DNA from: Xylaria sp. FL1777
Taxonomy: Eukaryota > Ascomycota > Sordariomycetes > Xylariales > Xylariaceae
Assembly (NCBI GenBank): GCA_022578965.1
Contig: MU400593.1
Coordinates: 1 to 64,000 of the forward strand
Direction: 5' to 3'
DNA: 64,000 bases
The notes under the pieces are model-generated. The model was given only the letters and a program-made list of their open reading frames with translations, had not been told where the DNA came from and ran no database searches. Below are positions 25,101-36,654 of this stretch, piece by piece (position 1 is the first letter of the stretch; every line of letters begins with the position of its first letter). The translations under genes and the position numbers were made by a program.

Positions 25101-26800
25101 AAAAAAAAACAAAAAAGCTTTTTTTAAATAGTTGCTTAATTTTATAAGCGTTTTTCCAAAATTTAGCTTTTACGGCTAATTTTTTTTTCTTAGTTATAAT
25201 TGCTTTAATTTTTATAACATTTTAATTATAACGTTTTAGCTGCTTAACTTTAGCTTTAATAAAATTTTTATAAAAAGCAACATTTTGCTACTTAATTACT
25301 TTTTATATTAGTATTATATTTTTTACTAGTAAAATTAGCATTTTTTTATATATTAGCTTATATAAGCTATAGCTATAGTAACGCATAAAAGTGCAATTTG
25401 CTTATATTACTAAGTTTAAGTATTTTAGCTAATTTTTTTTAGTTTTATTTGTTATTTATATAAAGTTTTTTTTTATTAGCTTATAGCTTTTTTTAATAAA
25501 GCTTTAAGCCTAAAAATAATAAGCTAAACTATAATTTATTTTATAGCTTAAAATATTTATTGCGTTTTTTACTTTTTTTTTAAATTTAAAGCTATTATTA
25601 TACTTAATTTTTATAAAAACTTTATGCTAAAATATAATCTTTTTTTTAATAAATTTAAGTATTTTTAAAAAATCTATATGTTTTAAAAGTTTAGCTTTTA
25701 AGTAAGTTGTTATTTTGCATTTTGCTTTTATAATAGCTTTAAATCTATTGCTTAATAACATAATTTATATATTTATAACTTAAAAAACTAAAAAATCTAA
25801 AAAGTAATTAAAATAGTATTCTTTAGTTTTTTTGCTATTTGCAGATTTTTAGCAATTAAAGCAACTAGCAATTGTAACATAAACATTTTAATAAAAGCTT
25901 TTTTAGTAATATTTTTAAATTATTTGTTAAATTATAAATATTTAGCTTTTATAAGTTATTTTTTTATAGTTTTTTTTAATAAAAGCTTTTTAAGTTTTTT
26001 TATTATTAATGACCTTTTTTAGCATTTTTTCTAACTTTGCTTTTTTTTAAAGAATAAACTTATTAACAAAAAATTTAAAAGCTTTTTTTTTAAAGTAATT
26101 TCGCTTTTTTTTTATTGTAAGTTTTTTTAAAACTTGTTTAAAAACAAGATACTTAGCAATTTGCTTGCTTTTTTTGCTCTAATTTTTATTTAAATATAAC
26201 AAAAGTTTTGTTTTTTAGTATACTAAGCTTTTAATTAGTTAATTGCTTAATTTTTTATATGTAATAATAATAGTTATTATATATAGTTAAAAATTAATAA
26301 AATTTTTTATATTTTTTTTTTAATAATTATTTAATTTATTTAATAGCTTAAAAGGTTTTTTAAAAAGCTTATTAGCAGCTATATATTTTTTTTTTAGCAT
26401 ATAGTAAAATATAAAATCAAAAGTCTTTATATATGCTATTTATTTCGTTAATTAAGCATTTAGCAATGCTAAAAATCTATTATTTAGCTATGCTATAAAA
26501 ACTTTTGCATTAATTTCTAAATAAAACGTAATTTTATAAAAATAGTTTTATAACTTTTAAAAAGTTTTAATAATAGCAAGCTTTTTTAGCTTTGTAGCAT
26601 TATATTTTTTTTTAAAGCTTTTTTATGTTTTAAACTTATATTTTGCTAGTTTAATAGCTTTATTAACTTTTTAGCATAAAATAACACTTTAGCTAGTTCT
26701 AAAAGCATTTACTTTTAGCTAAATAAGTTCTTTTATATAATCAAAAATAATAAAAATAAAAGCTATTATAATAGCTTTTTAAAGCTTTTTTATAGCTTTT
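19188..26800. other. Unexplained 3' half of EPSILON
   Basis: RNase H and integrase should follow the reverse transcriptase here, but I could not identify them with certainty. Most of the stretch is T-rich on the plus strand, consistent with minus-strand coding. At about 23300-24680 the bias flips to A-rich. Reading plus strand there gives Lys-rich, protein-like runs such as KSKKNC and KSNKAIKSKKTYMQ near 24170-24230. This could be an antisense gene like that of BETA, or a separate insertion. The minus frame at 19659-19856 is basic (KNIQNKKKTLKKRLK) and could be the C-terminal end of the last EPSILON gene. Poly-T runs occur at 22825-22865. Confidence 0.4.
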
Positions 26801-27700
26801 TTTTGTAGTTCTTTAAAGCAAAATAGCTTATTTTTCCGTAATAAAACTATTAATAGTTTTGCAATTATAGCATACTTCTATATTTATATTTAGTAATATA
26901 CTATTATTTCTAAAAAAAACCATACTTTTATAATATTTTTGCAAGTTTTTTATTTAAGAATTTTTATTACTTTTGCTTTTATTAAGCTTTTATTATTAGT
27001 GCTATATATATAGCTAACTATTTAAGTTATTTGTTTTGCTTATTTACTTTTAAATACGCTAGCTATAATTTTAGCTAGCTTAAAATTAAGCAACATAACA
27101 TTAAAATTTTTAAAATGCTTTAATATAAACTGCTTAATTCTTAAAGCAATTTTATAATTATTATACTTAGTAATAGGTTTTTTAACTACTATATTATTAA
27201 AAAAAAGTTTGCACTTTATTAATAATATATTATATAAAACCTTTAATAATACTTTTAAAAATTAAGCTACTAAATTTATTGTTTTTTATAAAAAAGTAAT
27301 TATTTAAAAAAAGCTTATTAATATAAAAAAAGCAGTTATTACTTAGCTAAAAATAAAAAGTAGTATTTAATTGTATTTTAAAAATAAATTAACTACAAAA
27401 ATTATTTTATATATTGCAAACTTTTTAAAAAACTTATTATAGCTTTAAAAAAGATTAGCATTACATATAATAACTACGTTTATTTTTATAGCTAAATTAA
27501 TTAATTAAACTTTTTTACTTTTTTTTTGTACTAAAAACTAAGCGTTGCAATATAAACTATAAGTTTTTTTAAAAATGCTATGCTTAAGTTAAGTTTTTAA
27601 AACCTTTATAGTAATATTTTTTAAAGGTTTAAAAATCAGAATGCTGCAAACTTGCTATGCTTTATAAAGAACTGTTTTAATTTTATAAAAAGGAAAAATC
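26800..27700 (-). pseudogene. EPSILON reverse transcriptase remnant
   Basis: Minus-strand translation of about 27690-27440 gives PFYKIKTVLYKA, then a stretch with a YCNA-stop-FLVQKK string, then an INLAIKINVVIICNANL string. With RIP changes undone in the mind (Asn for Asp, stop for Trp), this matches the N-terminal fingers of fungal Gypsy-type reverse transcriptases, where a NAWFLV-K element precedes an RLI...INAVTIRDA element. The catalytic YxDD box should lie near 26890-26940; an Asn-Asn pair occurs there after Phe residues but I am not sure of it. Stops are TAA and TAG. This domain begins about 6 kb from the 5' LTR, an unusually long leader and gag region. Confidence 0.65.
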
Positions 27701-27999
27701 TTATTATGTATTTTTTTTATTTCAGAAAAGTTTTAAAAAAATGCTATTTTTTTGCAATACTATATTTTAGTTAATAATACTACTTTTTGCTAAATAAAAT
27801 CAGTTATATAAAGCTTTTTTAAAAAAACAGCTAGTTATTTAATAGTTAATCAAATATTTTTAAAAGTAATACTAAAACATAAATATATGTTTTAATAAAT
27901 GCTATTTTATTAAAATAACGCAAGATTTTTTAAGTAATAGCTTGTTTTTTTTAAAGCTTGCTTTTTTTACTTATAAGATCTAAATAAAATAATGCTATT

Positions 28000-30900
28000 A
28001 AATAGCACGTTATTCTTAAAATAAATCTTTTTATTTTTTGTTTTATATATTATATTTAAAATTATTGTTTTACTTCTTATTAATTTATTAGTTTTTAAAG
28101 CTTAAAAAGTTAATAATACTTAAGTTAAAGTTATAATTAAGTTATATTTGCTTTCTAATTTATATGCAAAATTTTTAGTTTTTATAATTATTAATCTTTT
28201 AGTATTTTTTTGCTTTAGCGTTTTTTTTATTATAACTAAAAATATTTTAAGTAGTTAATTATTATTAAAAACAGCACGAACTTTTTTATTGTTTTATATT
28301 TTTAAATTTTCGAAAAGTTTAATATTTTATATAAAAAAAATTAAAAAAACTACTAACGTTATATTATTATATAAGTTTTAATTTTTTTAAAAGTTTGTAC
28401 TTATATATTTTTTTAAACTATGTTTTTTTAATTTTTTTTTTGCTTTTTTTTGCTAATTGTTAAATTTTCTATTTAAGGTCTAATATTTTTATGCTTTTTA
28501 TAGCTTATTTGCTAAGCTAATAATTTAACAAATATATATTAGTTTTTTAATTGCTAACGTTTTTAAGCCTTTAAACTTAATTTTTTAATATAATTTATTA
28601 TTAATACAATAATTTAGCTTGTTCTAAGTATTATATTAACTATTATATAATAGCTTTAAAAATATAAACTTATTTAAAATTTTATAATAAAGTTTATTTT
28701 TAGCAATAAAAAGTAAATAGTTTATTTTTTGCTAACTATATATAGCAAAAAAAGCAGCAACCTTTTATTTATTTAAATAGTAGTTTTTAAGCATTTTATA
28801 TATTTAATTAAATTACTAGTCCAGTTAAATCTTTTTTAAGTTATATTTATATTTCTAATAGCAAAGCTATTTTTATTAACAAATAAGTTTATAATAATGC
28901 TAAACTACGCTTTAAAATTAATAATTCTAATAATATTTTTTTTATAAATTTTGTTTTTTATTTTTATAGTAAGCTTTAAGCAAAGCTATATATATTTTTT
29001 TAGCTTTACAATACCTAAAAATATAGCTAAAATACTTTGTAATTTTAGCAGCAAAGCTAATATAAAGCATAAATTTAAAAAGCTTAAGTGTTTTTAATTA
29101 AAATAATCTGTTAAGCTTAAGTTTTTTTTATTATAAAATTTATACTTTAATGTTTTTTTAAATAAGTTTAAGCTACTATTACTAGCATAATTATTATGTT
29201 TTTTATAAATTCTTATTTTAAAAGGGTTAAAAATTTAATTAGCGCTTTTTAAAACCGTTAATGCTAATTATGTTAACTTTTTAAGCTTATTTTTTTTTTT
29301 TAGCACTATTAATGCAAAATTAGCACTAAGCTAAAGTTTAGCTAAAAATATTACTTTTTTTAAAAGCAGCATAAATATAACAATTAATAACCTTTGTTTT
29401 TTTAAGTTATTTTTAAATAACAAATATATAGTATTATATTAGTTTAAAATTTTAAAAAGCATTTTATTAAACTTTAGCTCGTTTTTTAACGTTTAAAAAT
29501 CTAAAGCAATATAAGCAAAAAATAACATTATTTAATTATTCTATTAGTTTTAATCGCAAAAAACTTTTATTATTTTATAGCGTTGCTTTTTTAAAAAAGC
29601 AGCTATAAAGCTAAGTTAAAGCATATAAATATACATAATAAAACCATTATATTTTATCTTTTTATTTATTCGTGCTATTAAATAGTTTAATAAAAAGCTA
29701 GTTTTATAAGTATTACTAAGCAATCTATGTTTACTAAGCTAACTAGCTAATTATAATATTAGCTAAAAATTTTTTTATGCTTTTTTAACTACTAGCTATT
29801 AAGATTTTATATTGTTTTCCAAAAAGTTTATGCTTTTATAAAAAAAAGCATTCTTTATGTTTATTTAAGTTAAGATTTTTTATAATAAAGTTTCTAGTTA
29901 AGCTTTATATTTTAATTTATTATTTTTTTCTTTTAAAATAAAACATAGCATATTTAATTCAATTCTTTAATTTAAGCTTTTGCTAAAGTTATTTAAAAGT
30001 AGTAGTATTATTTTTAGCATTAGCTTAAGTATTTCTGCTGCTTTAAAATATAACTCAGCTTTTATTTAAACAATTGTTTAAATAAAAATACTAAAGTACC
30101 TTAAAACTTTTAGTATAAAGTTCTTAAAAATAACATTTGTTTTTTTATTTAAAAAGTTTTTAGATTTTTTAGCTTATATTTTTTTAAATTTTAAGCTTTT
30201 TTCTATAAGTTTTGCTCCTTAGATTTTTTAAAGCTTTTAATAATTAAAGCTTTTTAGTTTTAATAAAGTACTTTACTTATAAAAATTATTGTTTATTTAT
30301 ATATTTTTAATGTTAAGCTAAATAAAAAACTTATTATTATTTAAATAAATTTTTTCGATTGTTTAACTTACAAAAGGCTTCTTTTTTTGTTTTTTAGGTT
30401 TTTTTTTACTTTTTATTTAATAAAAAGCAGCTTTTTTAAATAAAAGCTTATAACAATTAGCTTAAAACACATTTATGCTAATTTTTTCGCTTAATATATA
30501 GCTTTACAAAACTTTAGTGCTGTTTGCATTATAAGAAATACTTTATATAAAGTTTTAATTAGTTGCAATAAAGCTATTATTTAGCTTATTGTTTATTAAG
30601 TTGTTTTTTTTAATATTATAAGCTTTTGCTAGTTTTATTTTATAAAGCGTATTAGTTTAATTATTAAACTTTTTATTCAAAAATTAGTTTAGCTGCTTAT
30701 TATTTAGCTAGTAAAGTTTTTTTTCCTTTTAATTTTCTTGTTTGCTTTTTATTTTAGCATTTAAATCTTTATTATTTAAAATAAGGTTTTTTTTTTGCAG
30801 TTAATAATAAGCTTTTTGCTTAAGCAGTTTATTATTGCTTAAAACAAAATTATATATTTACTTTATTGCAGCATTAAAAATTTCCTTTTTATTTTTACTA

Positions 30901-33540
30901 ATTTTTATAACTTTAAAAAGAACTTTTATGCATTTAAAGCTTGCAAAAAATCTTAGCTTTTTTAAACACTATTTAAAGTTTTAATATATAATGTTTTCTT
31001 TTTTTAATTCGTAAGCAAAGCTATATTTATAGACATAATAATTGTTTATGCTACATTTTTAACAAATAGTTCTTTTTGCTAAATAAAGATTATTTAACTT
31101 TATTTATTATAAAAAATTAAACAATTATTTGCTTTGTTTTTGTTTTTTAAAGTTATATTTACCTTTTTGTAAATATTTAAAAGTTATAGCATTAATGCTA
31201 AACACTTATTTTTTTAATAGGTTTATATTAATTTCGTAATACTATAATGCTTATAGTTCTTAATTAACTAGCTAAACATACTAATTTTGCAGTTTTTTTA
31301 GCATTTTTTTTAGTTTTTCTTTTATAATTATTATATTTTTTTGTTTTAATTTTAACTGCTATATTTGCTTAGTAATATTATCTATGTTTTAGTTATAAGC
31401 AAAGTATTAAGCTAATTTTATTTGCTATTTTTTAATAATAACTGTTTTAGTAGCTAATATAATTATATTAATAGCTAGCTTAGCAGCATTAATAGCAATA
31501 TATAAAAGCTTATTAAAATTATAATTATATAAATAATTAACTTTTTTTTATGCTTTACGTGCTTTTTTTGTTTTTTTAAAGTAAAGATTTAGCTTGGACT
31601 TTTTATTAATTTAATTGTTTAATGTTTTATAAAAGTTTTTATAAGATATTTTATTTAAGTTATTATATAACTTCTTAAAAAACTTTATTATTTTATTAAT
31701 AATATTTTAATTTAGCTTTTTAAGCAAACCTTAAGTAAATTAAAAATTAAAGTAATAATTTTTTTAAGCTTTAATATTTTTAGTATATACTTAATACTAA
31801 AAAAAATAAGTTTTAAAATTAGTAAAATATATAGCTTTTAAGCAAGCTTTAAAATTTTGCAATATAGCAATAGTAAACTTATTTTGCTTAAAGTTTTAAA
31901 GCTTAAACTTTTGCTTAAGCAGTTTATAAGCTTTAGTTTATAATAAATAATTCTTTAGTATTATTTTTACTATTTTTTTTGTTTAAAAAGTGTTATAATA
32001 AATAAAAACTTGTTTAATTTTATTAATGTTTTTAAAGCGCTTTACACAAAAAAAAGCATTTAAATCGTTTAGTTATTTGTTTACTTTTAACCTGTTAAAT
32101 AGCAAATGCTAGTTTAGTTTTAAGTTAAAAAGCATAAATAACAGCTTAATTTTAGCATTATGCTTATTATTAAAATAGCTTAAGCTAAATAAGGTTGCTT
32201 TAATACCTTTTAAAAACAATAAGCTAGTTATTTTTATTTTTTTTGTTCGTAAATAGTTTTAATATTTTTTATATATTAATATAAAAAGATCTAATAATTT
32301 CTTATAGCTAGATTATTTAACTAAGCTATAGTTTTTAAACTTTTAAGCTATATAATAAATCGAAGTAAAGTTTATATAAAAGTAATAAAAAAAGTAAGCT
32401 AAAAAAGATAATAAAAGTAAACTAAGTAAAAATATAAGTTTAAAAAAAAAAAAAAGTATAAAATACTAAAGGTTTTTAGGTATTCTAAATATTTAGGTTT
32501 TTTTGTGCTATTTTTTTGGACTTTTTTTTTAAAGAACTTAATAATTTTTTTCGTTTATATTTATAAGAACTACTAGCTTATTTTTTATAACTTTTTAAGT
32601 TTTTTTTTAAATGCTTTTATATTTTTGTTTTTTGTGCGCTTTTATTTTTTTATATGCTTTATAGCGTTTAGTTTTCTTGTTTTTTAGTTTAGCTTGCTTT
32701 GCTTTACGTAAGTTTTATTAAGCAAGCTTTATTTTTTTATAGCTTTTTACTTATAAAAGTAGCATGCTTTTTTTTTTTTTTTAAAGCTTTTTTATTTAAT
32801 AATAAGCGTTATAAAAAAGCAATAATTATGTTTTGCGCAAAGTTTCTAAGTAATAGCTAGCTTATACCTAAAAAACTTTGCTTTTTGTTTTTTAATAAAG
32901 AACTACATTAGTTCAAAAAATAAAGTATATTTTTAATTATTAAAAGCTTTATATATTAACACGTAAACTTAGACTTATTTAGTATAAATAAGCGTTAAAT
33001 TTGCTTATATTATAGCTTTTTAAAAGTTTTAGCAACTTTTACTTACTTTTAAGCTTGTTTCTTGTTTTTTTTTGTTTTTTTGAAAGCAATTATGCTTTTT
33101 TTTTTGTAAAGCACTAGCTTTTTAGCAAAAATTTCCTTTTTTTGGGCCCTTAAAAGCTTCTAATAAACAGTTTTTCAGCTTTGCTATCCTAAAAATCGTA
33201 CTAGCATTTTAACACTTAATTGTTGTTTTGCCAAAAAAAATAAAAATGCTTTACAAACTAAGCTAAAAAAAACAGTTCAACATTTTTATACGTTTGTTTT
33301 AAGCCCTATTAATTAAAGGCTGCTAGTTTAAACGTTTATGCTAATTATAACTAAATTGCTTGCGCTAAGCAAGCTTTGCTTATTGCTAGCTAAAACAGCT
33401 AAATATAATATATTATAACTTGCACATAAAAATTATAGCAATTAATAAATAAATGAATTAAATATATAAGTTAGCAATAATAAATTGCTTGTTTGTTAGT
33501 TTTGTAGTATTATCTATAATAAGTAAAGAATTAGCTTTAC
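28000..33540 (-). pseudogene. EPSILON 5' coding region (gag and possibly further domains), degraded
   Basis: The minus strand is A-rich and keeps protein-like reading in several stretches. At about 32720-32500 it gives a long charged helix (LRKAKQAKLKNKKTKRYKAYKKIKA begins this run; shown shortened: RKAKQAKLKNKKTKRYKAYK), which probably alternated Glu, Arg and Gln before GAA to AAA change. At about 31510-31400 it reads INAAKLAINIIILATKTVII, and at about 30900-30700 another helical run appears. Together these suggest an extended coiled-coil gag. I see no zinc-knuckle pattern. The five kilobases between the LTR and the reverse transcriptase exceed what gag and protease normally need. Confidence 0.45.
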
Positions 33541-33551
33541 TAAGAACACCA
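33541..33551 (-). other. EPSILON primer-binding site candidate
   Basis: On the minus strand the sequence TGGTGTTCTTA begins one base after the 5' LTR. Initial TGG complementary to a tRNA 3' CCA is the standard mark of a primer-binding site, and its position fixes the 5' LTR as the right-hand one. I did not match it to a particular tRNA. Confidence 0.6.
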
Positions 33552-33552
33552 A

Positions 33553-33856
33553 TAAAATAAAGCAATATAATTGCGTAAAATTTACTACAACACTTTAATT
33601 ACAAAGAAATAAGTTATAACTTATATATTTAAGCAATTAGGCCATATATAAATTAAGGAATTAAACAATTAATTAAAAGGCTATTTAACAATATAAATAA
33701 AGCAACTGTAGCTAATTTCCATAATATTAAGCGTAATTATTAAGTTTATACTTCGAAATCTAGCGCAATACTTATACTTTTATTTCTACTATATAACTTA
33801 GCTTAAACTTACTCTAACTAGCTAGTTAGCTTATTTAGCCACTTTACTTTACTTCA
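33553..33856 (-). repeat. EPSILON 5' LTR
   Basis: This copy retains more C than its partner (for example ACTCTAACTAGC, GCCACTTTACTTTACTTCA, TTCGAAATCTAGCGC) and ends with an intact CA. It adjoins the primer-binding site on its inner side. Confidence 0.88.
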
Positions 33857-33861
33857 ATATA

Positions 33862-36156
33862 TATTATATAAAAGCGTTAGTTTTATAAAATATATTATAG
33901 TTTAGCTATATTATTATATTAAGCTTAAATGCTTAAAAGTTTATATTGCTTAAAGCTAAATTTTAATAGCAAAATATTTATTTAAAAGAACTGCAATTTA
34001 TTTATGCTTTAGTTAATTAGCTTAATATATTTTTTATTGTTTATTTTATAAAAAAAAGTACTATTATAAGAAATTACTAGTAATTAAGTTTTTTAATTAG
34101 CAAAATATAGCGTAATATAGTATATTTAATCTTTAAAACTATTATTTTTATAAATAGCAAAAAAAAGCTTATTGCTATACGCTATTTTTTAATAATATAG
34201 CTTTAAAAATTAAAGTTTATTTTAACTAAAGTAAAGTGCTTTATTTAAAAATATAATGCAAATATATGTTTTAATAACTAATAATAGTTATATAACAAAT
34301 TTATAAAGCTAGACTTTTTTTATTAAATTATGCTTATTATTATAGCTTTTAAAATAAAAATAAATATTTATAATATAATATATATTGTTTAGTTTAGCTT
34401 TATTATTTTTAAAGACTTTTTAAACTTATTACAAAAGTTTAGCTAAGCTGTTTAAAATAGTATAATATAAAAAATAGTAGTTTTTTTTGCTTTTTACTAG
34501 TATTTTAATTTATTAAAAGCGCAAAAAGTTAAGCTTTTTAAACTAAAGCATAAAAAAAAGCTATTAAACAACAATTAAAATAATTTGCGCTTTATAATAA
34601 ACATAAATAATAGCGTATTAAAAAGCTTAATATTTAGTTATATATAGTTTATGTTATTAAACTATTAATTAATTATAACTAATAAGCTTAAAAATAAAAA
34701 TAGTTTAATAATTAACTTTAAATTAAAACAGTTTAAGCTAGTTAAACTTACTAAATAAACTAAAGCTAAACTAAAGTTTAAAAATAAGCTATAAACTATT
34801 TAGCTAAGTATATATAAATTTATAAATATAAAATGCTTTAAAAAGTATGCTTTATAGTTTTTATAATAGCTAAATAATAAAAATATTAAAAGGTAAAAAA
34901 ATATATAATAAAAAGTATACTACAATTTATATTATTATAACTTTAGTTAACTATTAAAATTGCTGCTAAAAATATGCTAGTAGTTTATGCTTTAAAAAAA
35001 AACTATTTTTTAGTTTTTATAGCAAAAGCTTTAAAAATTCTGCGTAAAATACTTTATAAATTTATATTAATATTTAAACTTTGTTATTAATAGTATAGCA
35101 AAATATTTCATGCTAAAAAAGGTTTAGTAGTATATTACTATTATATTTAATAAAGTAGTTAATATAAATACTGTGTTTTTTTTAGTTTATAATGCTATAG
35201 AAATATTTAAATAAAATAAATAAAAAAAATATAGTTATGTTTTATGTGCTAAGCTTTTTATAATATATTAGCATGCTTTTAATAAGTATGCTAAGCATTT
35301 TATAAATAAAGCATAAATTAAAAATGCTATTAAAAATATATTTTGTTTAACTTTAAAATTAATATTAAAAATATAAACAAAGCAATAATTAAATATTTGT
35401 TAAACGTTTAATATATAGTTAAGCTAATTAACTTTATGCTTAATAATAATTATAACTTTTGTTTTATTGTTTTTAGTAAAACTAATTATAGTTATATTAC
35501 TTTTAAGTGCTTTTTTTATATATATAAATATATTATTAGCTATAAATTTATTAGTATAATTTAAACTATTAAAATATAATAAAGAATTATTAGCAAATAG
35601 TAGTTTTAAAAGGCCAAAAAAAAAGCAAAAAAAGTAAAGCGTATATAATACTTTATGCTAATTTATATTTAGCTATAGTTTTTTAGTTTTTTTTTTTTTT
35701 TTTTTTGTTTTTTTATAATTAAAAATATATAGCTGCTATTTTTTATTATTTTTAATAAATAGCTTATTTTTATTAGCTAAACTTAATATGTTTTGCTATA
35801 TTAAAACTTTAGTTAGTTAAACAACTTTAGTATTAAACTTATTAATTTTAATATTAGCAAATTATTGCTTTTTTTTTATTAATAAATTTAATGTATTAAA
35901 GAGATTATATAACGTAGTATAGCTATTAGTGCGTTTTTTAGTGTTGCTATTAATATATATTTTGTAAGTATATTTAATAATATTTTAGTTAATAAAAAAA
36001 AAAATATGTTGCTTATTTTAATATGTTTAAAAGAGCTGTTTTATATTACTATAAATTAAAATAATATAAAAGCTTATAATAGCTAATTGATTAAATATAA
36101 TAAAAATATTTTACGTAAAGTTTTTATTATTTTTTATATTAATTATAAAAGTATTA
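33862..36156. other. Old DNA between EPSILON and BETA copy 2
   Basis: About 2.3 kb of heavily A+T-converted DNA has no partner in the window. It holds a T-run near 35686-35707. A stretch at about 35590-35650 (AAAAGGCCAAAAAAAAAGC) looks Lys-rich on the plus strand. At about 35100-35640 one plus frame has some coding character, but I could not assign it to a family. It continues at 46075 after BETA copy 2. Confidence 0.5.
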
Positions 36157-36161
36157 TTAAT

Positions 36162-36654
36162 TGTTATAAAATTAGCACTAGGGTGGCCTTTAAAGCGGCT
36201 TAATGCCTTTATATATACTTTGCACTTCTTTTTTTGCTAGCTAAAGCTAAGGTTACGTAATAACTTATTTAGCTTACTAAGCTTATAGTAATTTAAAGCT
36301 TACTAAGCTTATAGTAATTTAAGGCTTACTAGGCTTACAGTAATTTAATGCTTACTAAACTTGCAGTAATTTAAAAAAAGTTACTACTTTTTTTACTTTT
36401 TTTTTGTTTATATAATTATGTATTTTTTATATTTAATTATTTACTTAGTTTTAGTTCTTTAGCTATTAATTTTTTATAACTACTAAGCACTAATATATTT
36501 ATTACTTTTAATTTCTTAAGACTTTTATTAATGCATAGTAGTAAAAATACTTTAAAAACTTCTTTAACAGATTACTATTAAAGATTTTATTGTTATTTAT
36601 AAATTAAGACTTTAAAAGCAAACTTATTATATTAATATATAATAAGTTTGTTAT
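36162..36654 (+). repeat. BETA copy 2, 5' LTR (493 bp)
   Basis: It is the reverse complement of the copy 1 LTRs. It starts TGTTATAAAATTAGC and ends GTTTGTTATA, and includes the 26-bp tandem array at 36269-36372. Its first 80 bases keep several G (CTAGGGTGGCC), so the outer edge is less mutated than the inner part. Confidence 0.93.

Larger units (their letters stand above)
18884..33856 (-). mobile_element. EPSILON: very large (about 15 kb) LTR retrotransposon, Gypsy-like RT, RIP-degraded
   Basis: Direct terminal repeats of about 304 bp lie at 18884-19187 and 33553-33856. The left end reads TAAAATAAAG (RIP form of TG...) and the right end CTTTACTTCA, giving canonical TG/CA ends. The target duplication is ATAT (18880-18883 and 33857-33860), or AATAT if the last A is not counted. 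The minus strand just inside the right LTR has TGGTGTTCTTA (33551-33541), a good primer-binding site, and the left LTR is bordered by a T-run, a polypurine tract on the minus strand. Coding is therefore on the minus strand. A reverse transcriptase start is recognisable near 27440-27690. The length is about twice that of the other elements and I found no second LTR pair inside, so either extra genes or an unrecognised insertion is present. Confidence 0.82.

Noticed and set aside
35100..35640. Pogo/Fot1-type DDE transposase in the old DNA
   Set aside because: A few residues (SYIT, and a Lys-rich tail) suggested it, but the first Asp block and the spacing did not fit in one frame.
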